From the NCBI RefSeq assembly GCF_019649055.1, contig NW_026570283.1:620001-684000 (forward strand): a DNA stretch of 64,000 nt. The letters are read 5' to 3'. Below are positions 47,251 through 57,877 of this stretch, piece after piece (positions within the stretch are counted from its first letter, which is position 1; every line of letters begins with the position of its first letter). The DNA comes from Paramacrobiotus metropolitanus (lineage: Eukaryota > Tardigrada > Eutardigrada > Parachela > Macrobiotidae). The translations under genes were made by a program, and so were the position numbers. Under the pieces are notes generated by a model, which searched no databases, was not told the origin of the DNA, and saw only the letters and a list, made by a program, of their open reading frames with translations.

Positions 47251-47736
47251 CTATGGCTTTGTGTCGGTTGGTTGCCGTTCCAGGCTAGTCGGTTGCTTGT
47301 TGCCGACTTCCTTTTCTCCGACCTCTGTGGTCGGCATCTGTTGCCCGACCTCCGTGGTCGGTTGTTCTATTGCACAGCCGACCAACAAGGTCGAATAATA
47401 GCAGCTGGCCTCGATCAGGTCATCCTGCTGATGGTCGGCGTCTGTTGCCGCGGGCTGGTCGACCATTTGTTGATCGGCCTGTGCAGTCGGTTGTTGTTCA
47501 CCGACTTCCTTAGTCGGAGATTTTCGCTCGACCTGTGTGGTCGGCGATTGCCGTCCGACTTCGTTAGTCGGTATGTCCATGTTGGGCGAGGTCGGTTTCG
47601 GCACTTCTTCCTTCCTGTTGGGTGATCGCCGTCCGAGCTCGGTGGCCTTTATGACCGTTACCGAATCTTTGACTCTGTGTGAGCTCGACTGTCGGTCGGC
47701 ATGAGACAATGTGGTCCCTGCTTTCAGCTGTTCCAC
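47251..47736 (-). pseudogene. Retroelement 5' coding segment with PTTEVG repeats
   Basis: This 161-codon frame contains repeated hexapeptides (PTNEVG, PTTQVE, PTKEVG, PTTEVG twice), each encoded by a CCGAC...GTCGG palindrome. Whether it is the true gag start or an upstream leader is not clear. Confidence 0.5.
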
Positions 47737-48062
47737 ATCCCATTCGTTCGGGTGGGACGGGGCTGCTACGTCAGCTGGGGCTTCCAGAAATGTTTTATCC
47801 CGGGCATCCTCAAAACTGTCATCCGATGTCGGATTCGAGTCGGCAAGGAGGATCCGTTCGTTACGCTTCTCCCTTGCCTCGGCCGCCTAAGTCGAGTCGG
47901 TTGAGGACGGCTGACTATTTTCCTGACCGGCGTACCGGAGTGAGTACTTTCCGGTCGTATTCGCACGCCGAGAATAGTCCGTGTTGAACTTTCTGGCGTA
48001 TTCGTTCTCTCGGGGTTCGACATTGTTGTCGAGTCAGGTCGGCTCTGGTGGAGCCTTAAAGG

Positions 48063-48141
48063 TTTTTAACAGTTAGAAAGAGAAGGTCTAACTGTTAAAA
48101 ATTTTACCGAACATCTTCTGTGTGAAGATGTTCGGTAAAAT
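48063..48141. repeat. Two adjoining perfect hairpins beyond the retroelement 5' side
   Basis: Arms at 48063-48077/48087-48101 (15 bases, 9-base loop) and 48101-48118/48124-48141 (18 bases, 5-base loop) are exact reverse complements and share base 48101. They lie 330 bases outside the first gag-region ATG, where a leader or LTR edge would be. Confidence 0.8.
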
Positions 48142-48639
48142 CAGGAACGTCTTTTGGTTCAGGAATTTCCAAGTGTCAGGACCGTCCGGTGAATTGTTGT
48201 TGTTGTTGTTGATGTGTCTGTTGGTGACTCAGTACACAGGGTATTAGTATACAGTACTATGGTACAGTACAGTACGTAATAGTAGTACGGTGTAGTACGT
48301 CCTATATTACTGTGCTGACCGGTGTGACGTAACAGGTTAAGTGGTCTTGCACTTCTGCCTACGTCACAGAATGCGAGCCGCGTGCAAAAGTTTAAAAAAA
48401 TGATGATTCACCCTATGTTAGGCTATGGGAACTTTCCCCTGCACGCTGATTGGCTGCCTCTTAAGTACTGATAAGCGATCGTTATGACGTCCCAAGAAAG
48501 CTCGAGAATTTTCGCGCTATTTTCCGCGAGAAAAACAAATTATTTTTGGTCGGCTAGAAAGTTTATATAGTCGAATTTTCGGTTTTCACGCTAGTGAATA
48601 CAAATCTTCTGGCTACATAACGTCGTATACCAAAACAAA

Positions 48640-48717
48640 AAAGTGGTTGGGAGTGCGCGAAGCTAAAAGTTTTCGTGCATGTACACAAATTTGGTACCAT
48701 GTACCAGGCCACTTCCC
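48640..48717. mobile_element. Solo right end of the piggyBac-like MITE
   Basis: GGGAGTGCGCGAAGCTAAAA, then TTTGGTACCATGTACC and a TTAA at 48718-48721, match the right end of the element at 8207-8890. The rest of the element is missing. Confidence 0.6.
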
Positions 48718-48721
48718 TTAA

Positions 48722-49537
48722 CAGCAGACATACGCGATGCGTTGTTGCCGAAAATAAAACAGTAGCCGGTTAGCCAGCGAATTCTTATACGGGGAACGCA
48801 AGACGCTTGTACAGGGTATATGTTATTACTTTGCCGATTGCGACGCTATGCTTCTAACCAACGCAAATCACCAATAAGGTTTTATTAATTCGTTCGTTAT
48901 TCCTAGGTCACCTTGAAAGCAGGGTGACAGCGGCGTGCGCCGGCCATTCTGTACTATTTCAGCGACACGGAAGCACCGCATATTGAGTTCACCTCATTGG
49001 ATGGTTCTCATTGGTATTTCTAGTGGCGTAATCGACGCCCTCTGCCTTTCGCATTACGCCTATCTCGCCACAGCAACGAAAAAATCAGTTTGCTGCTTGC
49101 GCACAATGCACTGCTATTCCCTAATTTATCCGTGTGATTCATTAATTTTTAAATAATGTCTTGATTTACCGTTGTCACGGTATTATTTTGTACTAGTTGT
49201 ACCGCACATTTTGGCCAGCATTTTGTGCTGTCTCCAAATTAAATTGTTTATTGAATATTCGTGACTTGAAACCAAAGAGCATTTTAAGCTTAATAAATGA
49301 CAGGTAATGCACAAACATCTGTAGAGATCGCATTGACTGAATATTTCGGTTGTTGCCGAGTCTCTGGTTTTGATTATGAAAGAAACTGATGCAATTACAA
49401 CTCTGAACTCGTATGTTAAAATAGGAAGATATCCGGCGAAATATTTAGGCGACGCTCTGAGTCTAATTACATAAAACCACGCGACATGAGCAGGTATTTC
49501 CTAATGATACAGTTGTCTGTCGGGTTGAAATGAATTT
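48722..49537. other. Intergenic
   Basis: No coding or repeat signal that I can support. Confidence 0.4.
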
Positions 49538-49546
49538 AATTTGTTC

Positions 49547-50028
49547 GGCCCGCGCTCAAGCTCGGACTTGGACTTTCAAAAGTTGCACTTGGACCGCACC
49601 TGGACTTCATAACTTGGACTTCAAATCTTGGACTTCTAAATCGGACTTTCCTTTAGAAAAAAACTAATAAGCTAAGTAACCTAAGAAACGTATGAACCTA
49701 AAAAAACTAAGAAACCTAGGAACCCCGAGATACCCAAGAAACCTAAGAAAAGTCGAAGTTGAAAGAGTAGAAGTCCAAGTTAAGAAGTCTGTTGAGGAGA
49801 GAAGCGGCTCACATACAGCGACAAAATCTTTCAAATGATTTCAACGTACTGCGCCGTGGTGCAGTGGTACAGCCTACGCGGATCTGACGACGTAGCCGGG
49901 GTTCGATTACTCCATCGGCGCCTTTTTCAGCCGTTTCTCGGTTTCCCTCGGATTGCGCCCTGCTGATAAGTCCAAGTGTGGGCCGAGTCCAAATTTTAGT
50001 AGTCCTAGTTCGAGCTTGAGCACGGGCC
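49547..50028. mobile_element. Fold-back element with 9-base target duplication and nested SINE
   Basis: GGCCCGCGCTCAAGCTCG at the left and CGAGCTTGAGCACGGGCC at the right are inverted. AATTTGTTC flanks directly at 49538-49546 and 50029-50037. The arms contain CTTGGACTT units, and the core (49680-49750) is a degenerate AAACCTAAG run, the same plan as the element at 18858-19679. A SINE is inserted at 49798-49962. Confidence 0.8.
49798..49962 (+). mobile_element. tRNA-derived SINE, copy 1
   Basis: The 165-base unit is about 90% identical to 51755-51919. It contains a pol III A box (TGGTGCAGTGG) and a B box (GGTTCGATTAC, one change), with a tRNA-like 3' GGCGCC. The anticodon arm does not fold properly, so I call a SINE head and not a tRNA gene. 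A conserved 46-base leader and a short tail are part of the unit. Confidence 0.75.
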
Positions 50029-50946
50029 AATTTGTTCTACGCTTACATTCTAAAGTTGCAAACGACCTAATAAGTAGCGCGGAATAAATTTGACTAGAAA
50101 CAACTGTAAAACTGTGGTTTATTATCAACAACTTGGACTAAGACTCTGAGAGCTCTCGTGTCTTCCAGCGAAAACAATACCGGAAATCAGATAAGTAAAT
50201 CTCCGTAGCAACATTTTCCGGAAAAATGCACATAGCATATGATAAATAGTTAGTAAGACATCAACAGGTTGAAATATTTTAAAAAGTACAAAAGCGCAAA
50301 CTCATCATGTTCATTGTCGTGATCAGTGAAACAGATCAAATGCGCGCCAACAGAAAATGCACACACTTCTCTGGAAAAAGCGGCCGATTTGGTCCATGGC
50401 CAACGTTGATGCCCCGAATGTCAGCCGTAGCGCTATCCCTTCTACGCTGATTCTACTCCCGTGATCGTCGAATGGGCAGAACCATTTGACCGTACAATTG
50501 ACCATGCGCAGGGATTCGCACGGCAAACTACTGAAAATTTTTATGAAATCCTGCAGACGACAGTGTTCGCGAACCCGGTCTGGGTAAAAGGTTTCAGCAA
50601 ACCAGCGAGCGGGATTATGCTGCGCACACGGGCTTTCCTTTCCATAGTGGTCGGTGACGCGGTTGACCAGGAATGAAATCTGCCAACCAATCAGATGCAG
50701 CGCGGCCAATCGGATCTCTGGTCGATGCTTGGCCGTGTACAGCAACATGTCGCTCATATTCAGCAAGTCGTTCGTCGTCATCGTTCCCTCTCCATCCACC
50801 AACGCCACGTGGCGTGTGGCTGGACGGAGACTTTTGAAAAGCGCCACCGACGATACAGGGTGAAAATGTTCGCATGGAAACCGTTTGCATGGTACACAAC
50901 GGCGTTCCAGGACTATGAGAGCCGAGAGCGCTGGCGAATCCATCAG

Positions 50947-50978
50947 CAGGTTCCACGTGGAGCAGGTTCCACGTGGAG
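50947..50978. repeat. Exact 16-base tandem duplication in the F-box exon
   Basis: CAGGTTCCACGTGGAG occurs twice in a row. Sixteen is not a multiple of three, so the second copy shifts the reading frame of the F-box gene. Confidence 0.95.
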
Positions 50979-51754
50979 CAGACGAAACGTAGCCGGGTCT
51001 GTGACACCGTGTCCGTGTCCAACTGGGAAAACACTTCCCGCCACAGTTCCGGCGGCAGCCCGCTGTAGTCATCCCTGATCATCATCTTGACCATCCAGGT
51101 CCACTCATCTTGCAAACCTTTCACTACATTCTGAAAATCATATACTTCAAGTATAGCACATTATCTAAATACTAATTTTCTTACAGGAAATGGTTTGGCA
51201 GAGGATACCAAAATCGTATACAAAGAAATCTCCGTTTCCGCGCACTTCGAGTGCTTTTGCGCGAAATTTTATGTCTTTTTTTGCAGCTAAATAATTTGTT
51301 TACGTTGCTCTGAAAATCTTTTGCGCTCGTCACATCCGGTTGCCGAAAAATGCCGATTAAAAATGGGCGAAGAAACTACATTGCATTGTTGTGCAGAAAA
51401 AGTCAGATTGCCACCCGAATTTTTGTGAAACTTGGTTGAAAATTGCGCATAATAATGCAATAAAGTGGAATCTGAATCAACGTTAGTTCGATAGCATTGA
51501 TTTCTGAGTAAAAATAAGTGTAGAAATAAATAAATGTCAAAATTAATTTTGGAATTATGGGAAAAGTCATTTTTAGATCATACACTATGTAATTACATAC
51601 TTTCTGATCATGTGCGCTTTACAGCAAGGTTCCTAAAAAATGATCAGCCTTTTTGTACTCGTACATGACAATGAACTTTTGGCCATTTTAAATCATTTTA
51701 TCTCGGCAATCCGAAGTCGCGCGCGTGTCATCGGCATATGGCTAAGTTGTGAGC

Positions 51755-51919
51755 AGAGAAGCGGCCCACGTACAGCGATAAAATCCTTCAAATGATTTCA
51801 ACGTATTGCGCCGTGGTGCAGTGGTACTGCCTACGCGGATCTAATGACGTAGCCGGGGTTCGATTCCCCCATCGGCGCCTTTTTCAGCCGTATCTCGGTT
51901 TTCAGTTGATAGCGCCCTG
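51755..51919 (+). mobile_element. tRNA-derived SINE, copy 2 (in F-box intron)
   Basis: Same 165-base unit as 49798-49962, with an intact A box at 51814-51824 and a perfect B box (GGTTCGATTCC) at 51857-51867. It lies in the intron of the F-box gene on the opposite strand. Confidence 0.75.
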
Positions 51920-51926
51920 GTTTTAG

Positions 51927-52804
51927 ACAGAAAGGTTTACCTGTTAATGGTTTACGATCAAAGAAGCCGCTTAAACCTTCCTGCCGAACTGCGTAAACCT
52001 TTCTGGATCCGTAAACCTTTCTGCCGGCGGCACATTTGAAGCTTAAACCTTTCTGCCGGATGCGTAAACCATTTTCACTGGCAGCGTAAACCTTTTTGCT
52101 GGGCCTTTATTTTCACTCTGTGATTCGATCAAGGACGTTATCATGAGCATTCAGACACATCAACCTTCCGGGTAGCCATCAAACGTACGCAACCTCATAT
52201 TAAGACATTTTTGAAGCAGTGTTTAAGCTTGGCTGTTGTTAAGGGAAATTCTGCTGCCGCGTTAAACACAAATATGCGTACTTAAAACGTCGGACTACGC
52301 TAACAATTTCAGCTGTTTGTTTAAGTGAAAACATGAACCCTTTTAAGACGTATATGCACTATTTTTATTGAAGGTTGTCACCAATAAGACCAAGTGATTT
52401 TTTATCAAGCGATCAAATTTTTAAAGCGGCGACGTACTGCCCGGTTTCTGCCTGTAACGGCCATACATCATTTCAGTACAATTCGTGTGCCGCGCCAACT
52501 TTCAACCCTTCTGTGCAAATAAACCGAACACTGGAACGGCAAAAATGTGAGTGCGAAATGCATACTTGTACGGCATTTCCATTTTCCAGGGAGGCCGCAT
52601 TTGTTCTCGTTGCACACCTTTTACGACTGCTTACGGGCCTTAATGCGCACAACAACGCCTTTGTAACATCATAGAACGGAAACAATGGCTCCGCACAAAG
52701 GTTTACGCATCAAAGATGCCGCCGACAGAAGGGTTTACGCTTCCGGCAGAAAGGTTTACGCGGCGCCTTTGATCGTGAACCATTAACCCGTAAACCTTTC
52801 TGCC
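51927..52804. mobile_element. Fold-back element with CGTAAACCTTTCTGCCGG arrays
   Basis: The left end (ACAGAAAGGTTTAC, GTTAATGGTTTACGATCAAAG region) is inverted at the right end (GATCGTGAACCATTAAC, GTAAACCTTTCTGCC). The left arm has about five CGTAAACCTTTCTGCCGG-type units in one direction; the right arm has two or three inverted. It lies in the F-box intron, directly after the SINE. No target duplication was found. Confidence 0.65.
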
Positions 52805-53627
52805 GGCTACACGCGCGCGGCGCGCAAAAGTTTTTCAGACCATTTTAAACAATTCACTTATTTGAAGAATGGTACAGAATGTTACAAAAAGAGCTTCACA
52901 AGTATCGGGTCATTTTCTTTGAACATCAAAACCAAACACTGCTTACCAGAAGGCATAATGTTTCAATCGGGTCGGATATAACACAGCCAGAAATGAGCAA
53001 GTAGTCCAACCGGTCGCCCACGGTGTCCACTAAGCGGATGCCCCGGCAAGCATACCACAGAATGCCGGTATTCCAACGCTGGATGAGTGTCTGCGCCTCC
53101 GTGGTCGACAGCGATCGCAATTGCCCGTCTAACTGCACACTGTGTCGAGTGAACGTACCCAGCTGCATGCGCGGGTGAAGTGCTGTATATTCGACCTTTT
53201 GAACGGCACAGCGTCCTTTCCCTTCCTGCAGGCAGCGGATGCGGTCGATCGGGACGACATCAGTGCGGGGCAATCCCGTCAGGACATCGTGCCAACGAAC
53301 AAGCACCTCTTCGTAGAACGCATACTGCACACCGCCTCCATGGCAGGATATTTCGCCGGGAACCCAAATCCACGGACCGCACGGAGTCTCCGGGACGAGG
53401 ACGACCACGGAAACGGTGGAGTTGTAATTTGCAGCGTAGTGTTTTGCCAGGACGTCTCCAGATAGAAATTCAGACGAAAAGCACTTGTCGATTGACCAGA
53501 ATTCGCGTCGTCGGTTGGAACAGAGCATGTCGACGAAGAGCCCGTCGTCTGCCACGTCGACCACGCGGCCGTAGCGCAGTCGACCGTCGCGGCCCAGAAC
53601 GTGCACACCGAATCCGTCACATATCAT

Positions 53628-54842
53628 CCTGGCTATGCTTGGACAGGGAGGTAACCGAGCAACTCTGCCACTCAGCGCGCATAAAAATAAACTAATATTA
53701 TGAGTGAAACAGGGCCGTCCGTCGTTAATCGTTAGTTGACGGAAATTTGTGCAGTGCAGCCATACGAATTTGGAGGAGCGCATTCATCATTTACATACAC
53801 GGCTTGCATCTTTTTCATGTTAGAACCTGAATTGGCTGAACGTTTATCCGGCTATACTGTATAGCACCGTATCGCTCATCGCGTACAAATTTCCGTCAAG
53901 TGCAGGGTTAGTGCACAGTACGAGTACTCGTAGTTGTCGCAGACAGTTAAGCTCAGTAGGGATGGCAACGGCTCAGCCGAAGCCTTTTGAGCCGCGGCTA
54001 AGCCGGCTTCGGATGAGTCGGCTCGACCACAAATTGTAGCCGTAGCCGATGCTAGCCGAGCCGATTGAGCCGGCTCGGAGTGTCAGCCAGCCGCATGCCA
54101 GCCGGAGGCCGGGGGCCAGCAACTTGCGCGGGGTCTGCTGGTATTATAATAATGTTTTTATTATAATAATTTTGGTGAAGGTAGAATTCTTCCACTTTGG
54201 CGTTCGAAGCGGGAGAGGTTTCGAAAGGAATGAATACTATCTTGCCGGGTTTTCAACTACGGACTTTCCGAATATAAAAATGGTTTGGGCCAGCCGTTTA
54301 TGGTTTACCGGCTCTGGTGTATCCCATTCGTGGCAACATAAATCTGAATCTGGATATATTGACACACGTAAATACCGCTTTTAAGTCGCCTCATCTCATG
54401 TTATCAACTCGAAGCAAAATCTGAGTCTACGTTTTTTTCCCAAAGTTAAATTAATTTGAGTGATTATCAGACTTTGCGTCAGGGGCATGGTAATCACGGA
54501 ACGCGTCGCATGGGAGGGATTAGTGATGATGGCAACCGAAGTATGATGAGAATAAAAATTAAAGATTAGTTCGCTCAACAAATTTTAAGAATTATCGGCA
54601 TACATACAGCTGTTTCTAATTTTTTTAAAAGTTTAGTTTTTGTGTAATTACTAATATTAGAGTTAGTGTATGTAGTTTGGTTAAGTTTTAGCTGGTTTCT
54701 CAATCTTCCGGCACAAATTGCACACTGGAACGCATTGTAGAAAGCGCGACATGCCACGCAAGTGTTGAAGTGTGTGCCAACTGCCAAGAAAGGCACATTC
54801 CTTTCTGTTGTGCCGCGGCGCGCAATTCCAAATTCCAGGTAT
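53628..54842. other. Intergenic with AGCCG-rich repeat (53956-54115)
   Basis: TAGGGATGGCAACGGCTC begins a stretch of AGCCGAGCC/GGCTCGG units, similar in style to the fold-back arrays, but no inverted end was found. The plus ORF at 54049-54384 runs through it and has no motif. Confidence 0.5.
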
Positions 54843-54851
54843 ACCCTGGAT

Positions 54852-55058
54852 TAGGGTTGTTGATACCAGCTGTCTGGAGGACCTAATGGTATTGGTATTT
54901 TGGTATACCATGAAAATACCACTGGTATTTAGTGGTATATCATCGGTGGTATACCACGATACCATCAAATACCGTTAGGAGAACGCCCGAAATACCAGTG
55001 GTAAATGGTATACCATTGGTACCAAAATACCAAATATCATTTGGTATCAACAACCCTA
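54852..55058. mobile_element. hAT-like MITE with GGTAT/ATACC palindromes
   Basis: TAGGGTTGTTGATACCA at the left and its exact complement at the right are flanked by a perfect 8-base duplication, CCCTGGAT (54844-54851 and 55059-55066). The interior is almost entirely GGTAT and ATACC units. An 8-base duplication with A-G-G-ending termini fits hAT. Confidence 0.8.
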
Positions 55059-55066
55059 CCCTGGAT

Positions 55067-55593
55067 GAACCGTCTGGCGATCTGGCCGTTCGACTTTCTG
55101 TTGCTGTTGTAGCTGGACAGGTGATTAAGAAAAGTGGCACATCTTGCTGGATTTGTATAGAGTATCGACTAACTGTTTGGCATGTTTGTTGAATACTCAT
55201 CCCACTTTTACTGGATTTTTATCCTACTGACAAATCAGGTGTTACACTGCGCACTTTGGCATTAAACGGTAAGCGTAAAATACACCACTGTCACGCCAGT
55301 TATAAAATTATTACGAGAGTTAACGTATATTGTCGATCAATGTGAAATATGTCAAGTGCATTCCTATAGTACCTGTTGGGGACTTAGCAACTAAGCTGTG
55401 GCTGCCGCAAGCTCAAGAAAAGGGCAACATTAGTTTGGCAATTCATCGTTATTAATTTTAATAACAGGCCAACAACTACTGCAGTCTAATAAAATTTATT
55501 ACCCAAATTTTGAACTACATTAATTTAACCGTTTGCTAAATGATTGCCAAGTGAAATACATCATAGTGTGCATATAACATACGGTTACATACC
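55067..55593. other. Intergenic
   Basis: AT-rich sequence with nothing recognisable. Confidence 0.35.
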
Positions 55594-55615
55594 AACTCCG
55601 TCACACTCGAAGGAA
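55594..55615 (+). promoter_or_regulatory. Conserved upstream block, glycosyltransferase 2
   Basis: ACTCCGTCACACTCGAAGG matches 28253-28274 upstream of glycosyltransferase 1, and CGTATACTG follows near 55667. Confidence 0.45.
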
Positions 55616-55729
55616 TACATAATCACTGTGATATTTTCCAGCTGTAATTAACACTGCGCTATCAGCGTATACTGTGCTATATGGCGTATAAACAGGTACT
55701 GCGTGGTAACATATTCAGCCCGCGGCGAT

Positions 55730-57877
55730 ATGCGTTGTCTGCTCTTCATGCTCCTCCGCTGTACACAGCATCAGCACACCACAATCTTCTGCTCGCACCG
55801 CCACTGCTGCAGCGCCGCGACGCTGCCGGTTAACGACACCATGCTGGCCGCTCGTCCGACCTTCCGCACCCGACCCGTCTTACTGTTGGTGGTGGTGCTG
55901 TACATGGGAGTAGCGACGTGGTTCAGCATCGCCAGTCTGTCCACGTATCGCCTACAGGATAGCGTGGGCTTCTTCTCCGATGGCTTCCCGTATAATGGGA
56001 AATTTTTTGTGCATTATATTCGTTTTAAACCGGATAACGGGAATACGACGTTGCGGTTTCTGGATTTTGTCAGTATGATGTCGGCGTTCAATAACCTTCG
56101 TCCGGATAAGATTATCGTCCACGGTGATGCGGAGCCCACTGGTGAGAAAAATAACTCGCAAATAAATTATATTTTAAATATCCGAGATTGGTGTTTAAAA
56201 TCAGTCGTGGATGCTTTATTTATAAAAGCTAGATGGTTTTTTGTACCGCATATTGCGCAAAGAAGCGCTTCTCGGTTGGGAGAACTTTAGACTAAGTTGT
56301 AGCGATTATATGCATTGCGTACGTTTTCTGCGGAAATTATTATAAAATTTCTAACTGGAAACTGACTGGCCGATTTCCACTTTCTTAATCCTACATTGTA
56401 AATACTGTAACTAATAACCAATTTTATATACAGATTTTATTGTATTATGAATTTTCCCTTGATTTGTACTATTATAACTTTACATTGGTTCGCCTAAATT
56501 CCTAATTATTTTGTAAAATTTTTACAGGCATGTATTGGCAAGCAGCACTGCAAAGCGGCATCGTTGAGTTTCGTTCCCGTAACATAACGAAACAAGTTGG
56601 TCATCGCTTCGGTAAAATAAAAGAAGTGGCATTCAGAGAACATTCCGCCGACATGGCTAAACTGGACGTTCTACTGGAATACGGGGGCGTCGCGGTGGAT
56701 TTTGACGTCTTTTTCGTCCGTGGTGAGCGTATCAAGGAGGTCCTGCAGCTGAAGCAGTCCATCACGTGCTACGGCGACGAAGACGGCTACAACATCGGCT
56801 TCGTCGCCGGCCGGAAGTCGGCGCCGCTTCTCACTGCATGGCGACGCAGCTACGAAGATATCTACCAGAACGACTGGAATTTTAATCAAGCCAAGGTTCG
56901 TCTACATTTTTCTGTGAAGCCACCATTAGATTTATTATTTATTATTATTTTTACTATTATTATTATTTTTATTATTATTATTTATTATTTTTATTTTTTT
57001 GTAAGTGATTTATCAAATTTGTGGCTAGGTTTGCCGGTATTTAAGTATCCTATACCGGGATTCCAATTATGTTGCCGGCGCCGTCTGCAACAACCCACAC
57101 TCGCACGGGCTGCACGCGTTTTTCAAAGAGATCGGGAAGATGAACTGGACCAATTCAATGGCTATCCACACGTATCACCGGCACAGCGGGGTGGTGATGG
57201 AACGCCCGGAAGATCTGTACACCGGGAACTTTACTAACACTACAAATGCGGAGATGCTACAGTTTCTGTTCGAAGGGAAATATCTGCCGCCAGCGGACCC
57301 GGCGTTCCGCGATGAGATGGACCCGTTAACTGGATTGAAGATGGGTGAGACAACCACCACGGCGCTCCCGACGACCCAAAAGACGGAAGCAACAACGGCT
57401 GCAATAAAACACAGTGATGCGGCGAGCGTTGTTACGACGAAGGTGCCGGTAACGCAGAACAACGTAACTTCCGTGGCTACTGCGACGGTGAGTGCGTCGG
57501 TCCAAACGGTGATGACATCTGCGACTACAGCGAGCGTTACTGGAACCGTTGCCACGACGAAATTACCGGCAATGCAGAACGCTTCCTCGATGTCCACTGC
57601 GATGGATAGTACACCGCTTAAGACAGAGGCGGTATCTGCGACAACACAAGCCGTTAGTGCAACTAGCGTTATTGCGACCCAAATGCCGGTAACGCACGCC
57701 GTTTCTTCGGTAACCGCTACCACCAATACGACATCAGTAACGCAGACTGCTTCGTCGACAACGGTGTCAACCGTTGCGACGACAACAAACCCAGTTACAG
57801 CGGCGACGACGCCGAGTTTGCCTGTTACCCCGGGAAATGCGTCAGTGACGACAGCGACTTTAAAGTCTTCGAGTTAA
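55730..57877 (+). CDS. Type II membrane DXD glycosyltransferase, copy 2
   Basis: The exons 55730-56141, 56528-56895 and 57029-57877 join in phases 1 and 0, exactly as in copy 1, to give 542 residues. The signal anchor is LLLVVVLYMGVATWF; the DXD site (VAVDFDVFF) is at about residues 195-197; CYGDEDGYNIGF, CNNPHSHGL and TFRDEMDPLTGL-like blocks follow. From about residue 367 the tail is Thr/Ala/Val-rich with repeated VTTTK/QTAS-type units, longer than in copy 1. An alternative start at 55841 aligns with copy 3. Copies 1 and 2 share exon structure and upstream sequence, so they duplicated more recently than copy 3 diverged. Sugar specificity unknown. Confidence 0.85.
56926..57000 (+). repeat. 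TTA/TTATT microsatellite in intron 2 of glycosyltransferase 2
   Basis: A run of ATT, TTATT and TTTTTATT units fills most of the 133-base intron. Confidence 0.8.

Larger units (their letters stand above)
38485..47571. repeat. Dispersed CCGACC...GGTCGG palindromes
   Basis: 17-19-base imperfect palindromes lie at 38485, 41726, 45843, 45873, 47318, 47345, 47378, 47501, 47528 and 47555. Half-site versions (CCTGTGTGGTCG) lie at about 32370, 34900, 35190, 36776 and 37118. They are read as PTTEVG, DQQGRV, RPTQGR or STLLVG depending on frame. Confidence 0.7.
32917..47736 (-). mobile_element. Large decayed Ty3/gypsy-like retroelement
   Basis: Read on minus, the order is gag, protease, reverse transcriptase, integrase, basic tail, then an extra long coding region. 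All parts share a GTCGG-rich composition unlike the AT-rich flanks. In-frame TAG, TGA and TAA stops and several frameshifts interrupt the frames. The element separates glycosyltransferase copy 1 from copies 2 and 3. Element ends and LTRs are unresolved. The parts are listed separately. Confidence 0.85.
50323..53627 (-). pseudogene. F-box protein gene broken by a 16-base duplication
   Basis: Exon 1 is 53627-52947 (donor CTG|GTAAGC) and exon 2 is 51130-50323 (acceptor TTTTCAG), phase 0. Exon 1 encodes a 227-residue unknown domain with VDVADDGLFVDML and PWIWVPGEISCHGGG. Exon 2 begins with an F-box (LPPELWREVFSQL, then RFVCSTWNLL), which would bind Skp1 in an SCF ubiquitin ligase. The frame then breaks at a tandem 16-base duplication (50947-50978). 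Counting one copy only, exon 2 is 792 bases, divisible by three, and stays open to the stop at 50323, giving about 490 residues. An upstream in-frame ATG at 53783 exists; I prefer 53627. The lesion could be recent, polymorphic or an assembly error. Confidence 0.72.

Noticed and set aside
49845-49923. Possible tRNA gene
   Set aside because: A and B boxes are present, but the anticodon arm has a loop of about 12 bases, the acceptor stem is mispaired, and the same sequence with identical flanks recurs at 51.8 kb; a SINE fits better.
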